The notes under the pieces are model-generated. The model was not told the DNA's origin, made no database searches, and saw nothing but the letters and a program-made list of their open reading frames with translations. From Gemmatimonadota bacterium (GTDB lineage Bacteria > Gemmatimonadota > Gemmatimonadetes > Longimicrobiales > Gaopeijiaceae), in assembly GCA_022827345.1 (NCBI GenBank), contig JAJDTB010000024.1, forward strand, positions 55,608 to 119,607: a stretch of DNA of 64,000 nucleotides. Reading direction: 5' to 3'. A program made the position numbers and the translations under genes. This document shows positions 39,693-48,739 of this stretch, in pieces. Each line of letters begins with the position of its first letter. Position 1 is the stretch's first letter.

Positions 39693-41204
39693 ATGCATAG
39701 ATCGATGGATGTGAGGCGTCCGCGGACAAGGAGCCGGCACCGCCGGCCGGGCGCACTCGTGGTTGCGGCCGCGGCCGCCCTCCTGGCGCTTCCGGCGCCC
39801 TCCCAATCCCAACGGCTGCCGACCGCGGACTGGCTCGGTGATGGACCGTTCCTGCTCAGCGAACTCGCCCGGGCCGCCGTCGAGCGCAACCGCGACGTTC
39901 TCGACGCCCGCTACCAGCTCCAGGTTGCTCGGGGTCAGGTATCCGAGGCCTGGAGCGACGTCTATCCCAGCCTCAACGTCTCGTCCTCCTTCACGCGCAA
40001 CATCGCTCCGCAGGTGAGCTTCCTCCCGGCTCAGATCTTCGACCCATCGGCGGCCGAGGGTGATTTCATCCCCGTTCAGTTCGGCGCCGACAACATCTGG
40101 AACCTTTCGGTCAATGCGGAGCAGACCCTCTTCGATCCGGCGATCTTCGTCGGCGTGGGTGCCGCGGGACGTTTTCGGGGGCTTCAGGAGGAAGCCGTGC
40201 GGGGGCGAACGCAGCAGGCTGTGACTCGCGTCCGCGTCGCCGTCTACGACCTTCTGCTGGCCCAGGAGGAAGTCCGTCTTACGCGGAATTCGCTGGAAAG
40301 GGTACAGCTGTCGCTGGAGGAGACCCGCGCCATGGCCGAAGCCGGGGTTGCGGAGCTCTACGACGTACTCCGCCTGGAAGTCGAGCTGGCCAACCTCGAG
40401 CCCAACCTCCGGCGGGCCGAGAACAGGCGCAGCACGGCCCGCCGGACCATTGCGGCGGAGCTGGCGCTCGACCCCGAGGCCCGGATCGAGGTTGCGGGGG
40501 AGCTGGCGGAGATGGATCTGGACCGCCCGGGAGACAATTCGCCAGCCAACCGGGACATCCTGGCGTTCGTCGGCGCGAACGTCGAAAACAACACGGATGT
40601 GGCCGATTTCGTGCGGCGGGGCAGGGCGGTGCGCTCCGACATTCGTCAGCTCGAACTGACGGAGTCCCTGCGGGAGACGGAGATGCGGATCGAGCAGGCC
40701 GATTACCTGCCCAGCGTCTTCGCGTTCGGAACCTACGGCCTGGCCGCCCAGCAGAACGGGATCCCCGACTTCTTCGGTACGCCACTGCAGCGGGGATCGA
40801 CGAAACAGTTGGGGCTCAGGGTGAGTTTCCCCTTGTTCTCGGGATTCGGCCGCGAGGCTCGCATCGGCCAGAGGCGGACGGCGCTGCGCCAGGCCGAAGC
40901 ACAGACGCAGCTTGCCGCCGACCAGGCCGAGATCCAGCTGCGCAACCTTGTGGACGAGGTACGCGAAGCAAGGGCCCGGGCGGCCGGACAGCGCCTGGCG
41001 GTCTCGCAGGCGGGGCGTGGATACGAGATCGCGAGCGCACAGTACCGTGAGGGTCTGTCGAGCCAGTTGGAGCTCACCGACGCCGAGGTGGCGCTGCGCC
41101 AGAGCGAATTCAACTACGCTCAGGCGGTTTATGATTATCTGGCGGCTCGTGCGAGGCTCGACGAGGCCGCCGGACGTGTCCCGCTTGTGGACATCAAGGA
41201 ATAG
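39693..41204 (+). CDS. TolC-family outer-membrane efflux protein
   Basis: Outer-membrane channel of a tripartite RND efflux system. The 503-residue protein has an Arg-rich signal ([23 protein letters not shown]) and two outer-membrane-efflux-protein repeats. Long alpha-helical hairpins ([60 protein letters not shown]) alternate with barrel strands ([40 protein letters not shown]). ATG 39693 has GGAGG at 39684-39688. It is first in a three-gene operon with the adapter and pump. Confidence 0.92.
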   Translation: MHRSMDVRRPRTRSRHRRPGALVVAAAAALLALPAPSQSQRLPTADWLGDGPFLLSELARAAVERNRDVLDARYQLQVARGQVSEAWSDVYPSLNVSSSFTRNIAPQVSFLPAQIFDPSAAEGDFIPVQFGADNIWNLSVNAEQTLFDPAIFVGVGAAGRFRGLQEEAVRGRTQQAVTRVRVAVYDLLLAQEEVRLTRNSLERVQLSLEETRAMAEAGVAELYDVLRLEVELANLEPNLRRAENRRSTARRTIAAELALDPEARIEVAGELAEMDLDRPGDNSPANRDILAFVGANVENNTDVADFVRRGRAVRSDIRQLELTESLRETEMRIEQADYLPSVFAFGTYGLAAQQNGIPDFFGTPLQRGSTKQLGLRVSFPLFSGFGREARIGQRRTALRQAEAQTQLAADQAEIQLRNLVDEVREARARAAGQRLAVSQAGRGYEIASAQYREGLSSQLELTDAEVALRQSEFNYAQAVYDYLAARARLDEAAGRVPLVDIKE

Positions 41205-41226
41205 CGAACAGCAGAGAGTGCGGAAT

Positions 41227-42330
41227 ATGAGTTGGTGTTCTGGAAGCCGGCGCGTGGTCGCGGCGGCGATTGCAGTGGGGGCGCTGCAGGCTTGCGGCAA
41301 CCTGCGCGGGGAGGACCCGCCGGGTGCGGCGGCTGAGAGCGAGGCCTACACCCGGGTCGTCAATGTCGAGGTGGAACGCATCGAGCCCCATGGCTTTACG
41401 CGCTCCATCGACCTGTCGGGCGTCGCGCTGGCGATGCGCGATGTGGTGGTGTCGGCCGAGGAGGCCGGGGTCGTGCGCCGGATCGTGCGCGACAAGGGCC
41501 GGCCGATACGCAGAGGACAGGCGATCGTCCGCTTCGACGACGCGATCCTGAGGGCCCAGGTGCAGAGTGCGGCCGCGCAGGCCCGGTATGACGAGGAGGT
41601 GTGGGAACGACGCAAGAAGCTGTACGAAGAGGACGGCATCGGTTCCGAACTCAGCTATCACCAGGCGCAGTACACCGCGGAACAGAGCCGCGGCAACCTG
41701 ACCGCCCTGCAGGAGCGCCTCGCCCGCACGACCGTCTCGGCGCCCATCACCGGAATCCTGAACGACCGGCTCGTCGAGATCGGGGCGGCGGTGTCGCCCG
41801 GGACGCCCGTCGCGAGCATCGTCCAGACGGACACGATCAAGATCGTCGCGGGAGCACCGGAGCGGTACGCGCTGGACCTGGGCGTCGGGGCCGCTGCAAC
41901 GGTTTCCCTGGACGTGCTCCCCGACCAGGCGTTCGAGGGCACCATCACGTATGTGGGCGCCGTGGTCGATCCCGACAGCCGTACATTCCCCATCGAGCTG
42001 ACGCTCCCGAACCCTGACGAGCTGATCAAGCCGGGATTGATCGCCGAGATATCGGTCGTGCAGGAAGAGATCGTGGACGCGATCGTGGTGCCTCAGCAGG
42101 CGCTGGTGGCGATGGAGGACGGGTACGTGGTCTTCGTAGTGGAGGGCTCCGGGGACGACGCGCGCGCGGCGGCCCGCCGGGTGGACATTTCGGTCAGCCA
42201 GGGGAACGACGTCGTCGTGGCCTCCGGGCTGAATGCGGGTGACCGGCTGGTGGTGGTGGGGCAGCAGGGTCTGACCGCGGGCGACAGGGTCCGGATCGTG
42301 TCCGGCCAGGACGGGGGGGCAGGGGAATGA
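41227..42330 (+). CDS. RND efflux periplasmic adapter (membrane fusion) lipoprotein
   Basis: HlyD/AcrA-type adapter of 367 residues anchored by a lipobox (LQAC, Cys about residue 23). The biotinyl-lipoyl half-motifs flank a short coiled hairpin: DVVVSAEEAGVVRRIVRDKG and ARTTVSAPITGILNDRLVEI. A beta-barrel domain (SLDVLPDQAFEGTITYVGAV) and a membrane-proximal domain ending in AGDRLVVVGQQGL follow. The helical hairpin is short (about 60 residues), as in MexA-like adapters. ATG 41227 lies 22 bases after the TolC stop, and the stop overlaps the pump gene (ATGA). Confidence 0.93.
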   Translation: MSWCSGSRRVVAAAIAVGALQACGNLRGEDPPGAAAESEAYTRVVNVEVERIEPHGFTRSIDLSGVALAMRDVVVSAEEAGVVRRIVRDKGRPIRRGQAIVRFDDAILRAQVQSAAAQARYDEEVWERRKKLYEEDGIGSELSYHQAQYTAEQSRGNLTALQERLARTTVSAPITGILNDRLVEIGAAVSPGTPVASIVQTDTIKIVAGAPERYALDLGVGAAATVSLDVLPDQAFEGTITYVGAVVDPDSRTFPIELTLPNPDELIKPGLIAEISVVQEEIVDAIVVPQQALVAMEDGYVVFVVEGSGDDARAAARRVDISVSQGNDVVVASGLNAGDRLVVVGQQGLTAGDRVRIVSGQDGGAGE

Positions 42331-45300
42331 CCGCGGACGGACGGCAGGACGGCCCCGGGGGCCGCAACGACGGACGCGCCTTCAAGGAGTTCTGGCTGAC
42401 ATCGGTGGCCGTCGATCACGCGACGTCGGTGATCGTGCTCTTTGTATTCGTCACCATCGGCGGGCTGCTCTCCTACCGGTCGATCCCCAAGGAGTCCTTC
42501 CCCGAGACGGAAATCCCGATCATCGCGGTCAACACCGTCTACCCCGGGGTGTCTCCTTCCGACATGGAGAGCCTCGTCACCCGGAGGATCGAGGAAGAGC
42601 TCAACACCATCTCCGACGTCAAGGAACTCACCTCGACCTCTGTCGAGGGGTATTCCAACGTCGTGGTGGAGTTCGAGTCGGCAACGGACATGAACGAGGC
42701 GCTCCAGCAGGTGCGCGAAAAGGTCGACCTGGCCCGGCCGGAGCTTCCATCCGAAGTGGAGGATCCGTTCATCACCGAATTCTCCATGGCGGATGCTCCC
42801 GTCATGCAGGTGAACCTGTCCGGCGGATACGGACTGGTGCGCCTCAAGGAGCTCGGCGAGGACCTGCAGGAGCGGATCGAGTCCATCCCGGCGGTGCTCC
42901 GGGTCGGCCTCCGGGGCGGCCTGGAGCGCGAAGTGAAGGTGGATGTCGACCTGTCGCGGCTCCAGTACTACAGCGTTGCCTTCGCCGACGTGATCAGCGC
43001 GATCCGGCAGGAGAACGTCAATATCCCGGGCGGGTCGATCGACGTGAACGGGGTCAAGTATCTGGTGCGCGTCGACGGCGAATTCGACGACCCCTCGATC
43101 GTCCGCGATCTGGTGGTGACGACCGAGAACGGCACCCCCATCTACGTCAGGGATCTGGCCACGGTCGAATTCGGATTCGCGGAGCGCGAGACCTACGCGC
43201 GCCTGGGCGATCAGCCGGTCGTAACGCTGGACGTGGTGAAGCGGTCCGGCGAGAACATCATCGCCACCGCCGAGGCCGTGCGTGCCGAGATCGAAGCGAT
43301 GCGGCCGCTCTTCCCCCCGTCGACCGAGGTGTCCATCACATCCGACCAGTCCGACGACATCGGAAACATGGTGAACAGCCTGCAGAACAACATCATCTCC
43401 GGGCTGATCCTCATCGTGGGGATCCTGCTGTTCGTGCTCGGGCTGCGCACCTCGATCTTCGTGGCGATCTCGATTCCGACCTCGATGTTCCTGTCGTTCA
43501 TCGTCATCGGGCTGATCGGCGTGTCGATGAACATGGTCGTGCTCTTCTCGCTGATCCTCGCGCTGGGGATGCTGGTCGACAACGCGATCGTGATCGTCGA
43601 GAACATCTACCGCTTCATGGAAGAGGGCTGGGACCGGAAGTCGGCCTGCAAGAAGGCCACGGGAGAGGTCGCGGTCCCGGTCATCGCGGCCACCGCGACC
43701 ACCCTCGCGGCCTTCACCCCGCTGCTCTTCTGGCCGGGGATGGCGGGCGACTTCATGAGCTACCTGCCGCTCACCCTCATCATCACGCTGTCCAGCTCTC
43801 TCTTCGTGGCCCTGGTGATCGTGCCGACGCTCTGCTCGATCTTCCTGGTTCGGGAGGGAAGGCGCCCGCGGCGGCACCTCAACCGCAACGGGCGCCTGGT
43901 GATGCTGGGCGCAGCCCTTCTGGCGCTGGCCTCCGTCGCGTTCGTCAATCCACTGACCGCAGCCCTCTTCGTTGCGGCCGCCGTGGGGTTGTGGCTGTTG
44001 CATTCGTACGTTCTCGACCGGGTCAGCCGCGTGTTCATGGGGGATGGCTTTCCCCGGCTGGTGGGCTGGTACGAGCGACGCCTCCGCTGGGCGCTGAACC
44101 ACCGCGCCCTCATCATCTTCGGGTCCCTCGGGGCGCTCGTCGGCACGATCTTCGTCTACAGCATCTTCGCGGCGCCCATCGAGTACTTCCCGGAAGACAT
44201 CCCGCCGGGCGTCGTATATGTCTCCGTCGAGGCACCGGTGGGCACCGCCGCCGATGTCACGGACAGCTATGCCAGGCGCCTCAAGGATGAGTTGCAGGGA
44301 ATCGAGGGCGTCGCCGACGCCGAGACCGTCGTCACCACGGTGGGTTCGACCGGCGGCGGAGGGGGTCCGATGGGTGGAGGCGGCGGGCCCGGCGGGCCGG
44401 AAGCCGGGCGGATCACCCTCTCGATGGTCGACTATCAGGAACGCCGGTTCGATGTCTTCGAGACCCTCTCCGGCATGCAGGCCAGGGTAGGCAGGAACCT
44501 CGCCGGCGCGGAGGTGCGGGTGGACAAGGTGACCGAGGGGCCGCCCTCGGGACCGCCCGTCAACCTGGAGATTTCGGGCGAAGATCCCGATCTCCTGGAG
44601 CGGCTCGCGGCCGAGGCCATCGACCTGATCGAGCGGTCTCCGGTTTACCCCAGGCTCGTCGGACTCGAAAGCGACATCGACGACGCCCGGCCCGAGTTGC
44701 GCGTGGAGGTGGACCGTGAGAGGGCCAGCCTCTACGGCCTCTCGACGAACGACGTGGGACTCCTCATCCGGGGCGCGATCAACGGTCTCGAGGCCGCCAA
44801 GTACCGGACCGGCAACGACGAGTACGACATCATCGTGCGTCTGCGCGAGCAGGACCGGGCCGACTTGACCTCTCTCGGCCAGCTCACGGTGTTTGCGGAA
44901 GGGCGGCAGGTCCCGCTCCCCTCGGTCGCGCAGTGGACCGTGGACCGGGGCTACAGCGCGATTCGCCGCAAGGACATGGACCGCATGGCGACCATCAGTG
45001 CGGAGGTCGCCGCCGGGTACAACAGCAACGCCGTGCGCCTGGAGGTGGAAGAGGTGCTGGCGGGGTTCGAAGCGGCGCTTCCCGCGGGCTACGCGATGGC
45101 CTTCACCGGAGAGCAGCAGGAACAGCAGGAGGCGATGGAGTTCCTGGCCGGTGCCTTCATGGCGGCGCTCATGCTGATCGCGCTCATTCTGGTGTCGCAG
45201 TTCAACTCCGTGGTGAAGCCCGTGATCATTCTCTCGTCAGTGATCATGTCGACGATCGGGGTGCTGATCGGGCTGATGGTTTTCAGCATGCCCTTCGTCA

Positions 45301-45818
45301 TTATCATGACGGGGGTGGGTGTGATCTCGCTCGCGGGGATTGTCGTCAACAACGCCATCGTCCTGATCGACTACATCGATGTGCTCCGCAAGCGCGACGG
45401 AATGGACCGCCGCGAGGCGCTGGTGCAGGGGGGCAGGACGCGGCTGCGTCCGGTGCTGCTGACCGCCATCACGACGGCGCTGGGACTGGTGCCGCTTGCG
45501 ATTGGCCTCAACTTCGATTTCTTCGGGTTTTTCTCAAGCCTGTCGCCGGACTTCTACTGGGGTGGGGAACAGGCCGCCTGGTGGGGACCGATGGCCGTGG
45601 CCGTCATCGTCGGCATCGTCTTTGCGACGTTCCTGACGCTGATTCTGGTCCCGGTCATGTACAGCCTGGTGGACGATCTGGCCCGCCTCTTCCGGCGCCG
45701 GAAGCCGGCCCGGGAGGAAGATGACTCGCGCGCGGACGCCGGGTCCCCCATTCTGGTGTCTCCGCCGCGGACCCGAGTCGATCCCGAGCCCGAGGTCGCG
45801 GCGGCGGTTCGCACCTGA
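42327..45818 (+). CDS. RND-family efflux pump, inner-membrane subunit
   Basis: Proton-driven efflux transporter of 1,163 residues with two repeats of six membrane helices and two large periplasmic loops. N-terminal SVIVLFVFVTIGGLLSYRSI and KESFPETEIPIIAVNTVYPG are typical AcrB/MMPL. The proton-relay LILALGMLVDNAIVIVENIY (Asp pair) is present, and IVVNNAIVLIDYIDVLRK is its counterpart in the second half. Compared with AcrB (about 1,050) it is longer, with a Gly-rich insert of about 20 residues near residue 675 in the second periplasmic part. The substrate is unknown: drugs, lipids or metals. Coupling to the adapter gene by ATGA supports one complex. Confidence 0.94.
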   Translation: MTADGRQDGPGGRNDGRAFKEFWLTSVAVDHATSVIVLFVFVTIGGLLSYRSIPKESFPETEIPIIAVNTVYPGVSPSDMESLVTRRIEEELNTISDVKELTSTSVEGYSNVVVEFESATDMNEALQQVREKVDLARPELPSEVEDPFITEFSMADAPVMQVNLSGGYGLVRLKELGEDLQERIESIPAVLRVGLRGGLEREVKVDVDLSRLQYYSVAFADVISAIRQENVNIPGGSIDVNGVKYLVRVDGEFDDPSIVRDLVVTTENGTPIYVRDLATVEFGFAERETYARLGDQPVVTLDVVKRSGENIIATAEAVRAEIEAMRPLFPPSTEVSITSDQSDDIGNMVNSLQNNIISGLILIVGILLFVLGLRTSIFVAISIPTSMFLSFIVIGLIGVSMNMVVLFSLILALGMLVDNAIVIVENIYRFMEEGWDRKSACKKATGEVAVPVIAATATTLAAFTPLLFWPGMAGDFMSYLPLTLIITLSSSLFVALVIVPTLCSIFLVREGRRPRRHLNRNGRLVMLGAALLALASVAFVNPLTAALFVAAAVGLWLLHSYVLDRVSRVFMGDGFPRLVGWYERRLRWALNHRALIIFGSLGALVGTIFVYSIFAAPIEYFPEDIPPGVVYVSVEAPVGTAADVTDSYARRLKDELQGIEGVADAETVVTTVGSTGGGGGPMGGGGGPGGPEAGRITLSMVDYQERRFDVFETLSGMQARVGRNLAGAEVRVDKVTEGPPSGPPVNLEISGEDPDLLERLAAEAIDLIERSPVYPRLVGLESDIDDARPELRVEVDRERASLYGLSTNDVGLLIRGAINGLEAAKYRTGNDEYDIIVRLREQDRADLTSLGQLTVFAEGRQVPLPSVAQWTVDRGYSAIRRKDMDRMATISAEVAAGYNSNAVRLEVEEVLAGFEAALPAGYAMAFTGEQQEQQEAMEFLAGAFMAALMLIALILVSQFNSVVKPVIILSSVIMSTIGVLIGLMVFSMPFVIIMTGVGVISLAGIVVNNAIVLIDYIDVLRKRDGMDRREALVQGGRTRLRPVLLTAITTALGLVPLAIGLNFDFFGFFSSLSPDFYWGGEQAAWWGPMAVAVIVGIVFATFLTLILVPVMYSLVDDLARLFRRRKPAREEDDSRADAGSPILVSPPRTRVDPEPEVAAAVRT

Positions 45819-45843
45819 TTCCCAACCACGGGAGATGAAGCCG

Positions 45844-47559
45844 ATGTTACGCCGCTGGTCGTCGCTGTTCCTCGCCGCGTTCACGCTCGTTTCGGTCACG
45901 GCCTGCGCCGACACCGCCGCGGTCACCGTCTCCCGCGGGGTTGTCGCCGCCGGTTCGGGGATGGTCGTGTCCGCGTATCCCCACGCGAGCGAGGCCGGCG
46001 CGGATGTTCTGAGAGGCGGAGGCAACGCGGTGGACGCCGCAATCGCCACGGGCCTTGCGCTGGCGGTCACGCATCCCACGGCGGGCAACATCGGCGGGGG
46101 TGGATTCATGGTGATCCGCTTTCCGGACGGGACGTCGACGGCGATCGACTTTCGCGAGAAGGCGCCCTTGAGGGCCCACCCCGAGATGTTCCTGGGAGAG
46201 GACGGCGAGTACTCCTACCAGATCCACCATCGCAGCCATCTGGCGGTGGGCGTCCCGGGCACGGTCGCCGGCTTCGCGCTCGCCCACGAGAGGTACGGCG
46301 GCGCGGCATGGGAGACGCTGGTGGACCCGTCCGTGACCCTGGCGCGCGACGGCTTCGAGGTCAGCGAACGGCTCGCCCGGTCGCTCGCGGGGCGGCTGGA
46401 GGCGTTCCTGGACTACCCCGCCACGCACGCCCAGTTCTCGAAGGACGGCGAGCCGTACCAGCCCGGCGAGATCCTCGTGCAGAGCGACCTGGCGGCCACG
46501 CTGGAACGCATCCGCGATGAGGGCCGCGACGGCTTCTACACCGGCACCACCGCCCGCCTGCTCGCCGAAGAGATGGAGCGCGGCGGCGGCTGGATCACCG
46601 AGGAGGACCTCGCGCGGTACCAGGCCCGCGAGCGCGAGCCCGTGCGGGGCACCTATCGCGGCTACGACATCATCAGCATGCCGCCCCCCTCGTCCGGCGG
46701 CACGGCGCTGGTGCAGATGCTGAACGTGCTGGAGGGCTACGACGTGGCGGCGATGGGCGCGGGGAGCCCCGAATACGCCCATCACCTCATCGAGTCGATG
46801 CGCCGCGCCTTCCGCGACCGCGCCATGTTCCTGGCCGACCCCGACTTCGCCGACGTCCCCGTCGCCCGGCTGACCAGCAAGGAGTACGCCGACGAGCTCC
46901 GCCCCACAATCCTGGCCGATGCGGCCAGCGTCTCCGACCCCGGCGACGTCGAGACCGCGGCCTCGTGGGAGAGCATGGAGACGACGCACTATTCCGTCGT
47001 GGACGGCGACGGGATGGCCGTCTCGGTCACCTACACCCTCGAGGGGGGATACGGGTCGTACATCACCGTCCCCGGCGCGGGATTCCTCCTCAACAACGAG
47101 ATGGGCGACTTCAACGGGCGCCCGGGCCTCACCGCCGAGAACGGGCTGATCGGCACGGAGGCGAATCTGGCGCGCCCGGAGCAGCGCATGCTGTCGTCGA
47201 TGACACCCACGATCGTGGCGCGCGACGGTGAACTGGTCGCGGTGATCGGCAGCCCCGGGGGACGCACGATCATCAACACCGTGTTGCAGCTGGTGGTGAA
47301 CCTGGTCGACTTCGGGCAGTCGCCGGAAGGGGTCGTGGCCGCGAAGCGCCTGCATCACCAGTGGCTGCCGGACGCCGTGCGCATCGAGGACGGCTTCATG
47401 TCCGAGGAGGATGCGGCCGTGCTCACCGCGATGGGCCACGAGGTGAACTGGGGCCGGGGGCAGGGGATCGCCCACTGCATCTTCGTGGACGGAGAAACCG
47501 GCGCGATCGTCGGCGTGCCCGATCCGCGCGACTCCGACGGCTCGGCGGCGGGCTACTGA
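45844..47559 (+). CDS. ggt: Gamma-glutamyltransferase (lipoprotein)
   Basis: Ntn-hydrolase that cleaves gamma-glutamyl bonds of glutathione and transfers the glutamyl group to peptides or water. The 571-residue precursor has a lipoprotein signal (LAAFTLVSVTAC) and the family's start of domain GMVVSAYPHASEAG, DVLRGGGNAVDAAIA and NIGGGGFMVIRF. The autoprocessing site is the first Thr of TTHYSVVDGDGMAV (about residue 380), which makes a large and a small subunit. The gly motif PSSGGTALVQ and the PGGRTIINTV oxyanion region are intact. ATG 45844 has GGAG nine bases upstream. A second, divergent homologue lies at 51165. Its stop lies one base from the convergent DUF819 gene. Confidence 0.93.
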   Translation: MLRRWSSLFLAAFTLVSVTACADTAAVTVSRGVVAAGSGMVVSAYPHASEAGADVLRGGGNAVDAAIATGLALAVTHPTAGNIGGGGFMVIRFPDGTSTAIDFREKAPLRAHPEMFLGEDGEYSYQIHHRSHLAVGVPGTVAGFALAHERYGGAAWETLVDPSVTLARDGFEVSERLARSLAGRLEAFLDYPATHAQFSKDGEPYQPGEILVQSDLAATLERIRDEGRDGFYTGTTARLLAEEMERGGGWITEEDLARYQAREREPVRGTYRGYDIISMPPPSSGGTALVQMLNVLEGYDVAAMGAGSPEYAHHLIESMRRAFRDRAMFLADPDFADVPVARLTSKEYADELRPTILADAASVSDPGDVETAASWESMETTHYSVVDGDGMAVSVTYTLEGGYGSYITVPGAGFLLNNEMGDFNGRPGLTAENGLIGTEANLARPEQRMLSSMTPTIVARDGELVAVIGSPGGRTIINTVLQLVVNLVDFGQSPEGVVAAKRLHHQWLPDAVRIEDGFMSEEDAAVLTAMGHEVNWGRGQGIAHCIFVDGETGAIVGVPDPRDSDGSAAGY

Positions 47560-47560
47560 G

Positions 47561-48739
47561 TCAGCTGAGCCAGGCGAAGACGCTGACGCCCAGGAAGTTG
47601 CCCACGACGTAGCCGAAGACGCCGGTGAGCACCCCCGGCGTGACCAGTCCGTGCCATCCCCGTCCGGCTGCGAGCGCGGCGGCGGTCGGCGGCCCGAGGA
47701 CACATGCGTTCGAAGCCGTGAGGATCTCGGCGTAGCTGAAGCGGAAGATGCGCGCGCCGATGGCCGAAAACACCACCTGCACCAGGATGACGACGAAGGC
47801 GTAGGTGAGCATCAGCGCCGCGGCGCCGAGGAGCGAGCGGACATCCGCGCCGGCTGCGTACACCACGAAGAACACATAGAGGAGCAGCATCCCCAGCTCC
47901 TGGTCGCCCTTCAGTCTGGCCAGGGTTCGCGGCACCACGTTGGCGGCGAGGACGGCCAGCGCGGTCACCCACAGCACCGCATAGCCGGGGTTTCCGGCCA
48001 ACGCGGCCAGCCCGACCCCGCCCGCGCAGATCAGGAGGCTCAGGGCGACGCCCGCGGCCATATGAAGGAGCCAGTCCGCACCCATTCCGCCAGCCGCGCC
48101 TTCCTCCGCAGCCGCCCCGCCGGACGAGGCCGGGCCGTCCGCGGCGTCACCCTCCGGACGCCGCAGCTCCGGTCCGCGGATCGGCAGCCACCTGCGGATC
48201 ACTGCCAGCGTAGGCAGCAGCGCGAGCACGAAGAGATACGAGATCCCCGCCAGGCTCTCGGCGGCGAGTGCGGCCGTGCGCAGGTCGGGATCGTCCATTC
48301 CCACGGCCTGCGTCACCGCCACGAAGTTCAGGCCGCCTCCGGTGTAGCCGCCGACCAGCATTCCCGCGTACTTGGCCGACTCCGGCACATCGAAGAGCGA
48401 GAACGCAATGAAGGCGCCCGCGACGATCCCCGCCGCCGCGATCAGGAACGCCAGCAGCGTTCGCCCCCCCTGCGCCAGGATCACGCGCAGATCCGCCTTG
48501 AAGAGGATGAGCGGGATCGCGACCAGGATGAAGTGATCGTTCACAAAGTCGTAGGCGGGCGAAGTGAAGGGCAGCACACCGGTATTGGAGAGCACCAGCC
48601 CTCCCAGCAGCGCCAACAGGGCCGCCGAGATGGTCTGCGCCCACGCAAAACGCCCCTCCAGGTAGAGCGAAACCGCCACCACCCCAAAGAGGAGCCCCGT
48701 TACCGCAAGAACGTTGTCGGCCGGGACGAGAGAGGACAT
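47561..48739 (-). CDS. DUF819-family membrane protein
   Basis: The 392-residue polytopic inner-membrane protein of the DUF819 (YjcL) family has about ten hydrophobic segments. Characteristic features are the N-terminal VLAVTGLLFGVVAVSLYLEG, the duplicated-looking VGGYTGGGLNFVAVTQAVG and the C-terminal ASNACVLGPPTAAALAAGRGW. A hydrophilic loop rich in Glu/Gly/Ala (about 190-220) separates two halves. The family may be a transporter; no substrate is established. The ATG overlaps the glnS stop (TGATG), so the two are coexpressed, although no functional link is obvious. Confidence 0.85.
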   Translation of the reverse strand: MSSLVPADNVLAVTGLLFGVVAVSLYLEGRFAWAQTISAALLALLGGLVLSNTGVLPFTSPAYDFVNDHFILVAIPLILFKADLRVILAQGGRTLLAFLIAAAGIVAGAFIAFSLFDVPESAKYAGMLVGGYTGGGLNFVAVTQAVGMDDPDLRTAALAAESLAGISYLFVLALLPTLAVIRRWLPIRGPELRRPEGDAADGPASSGGAAAEEGAAGGMGADWLLHMAAGVALSLLICAGGVGLAALAGNPGYAVLWVTALAVLAANVVPRTLARLKGDQELGMLLLYVFFVVYAAGADVRSLLGAAALMLTYAFVVILVQVVFSAIGARIFRFSYAEILTASNACVLGPPTAAALAAGRGWHGLVTPGVLTGVFGYVVGNFLGVSVFAWLS

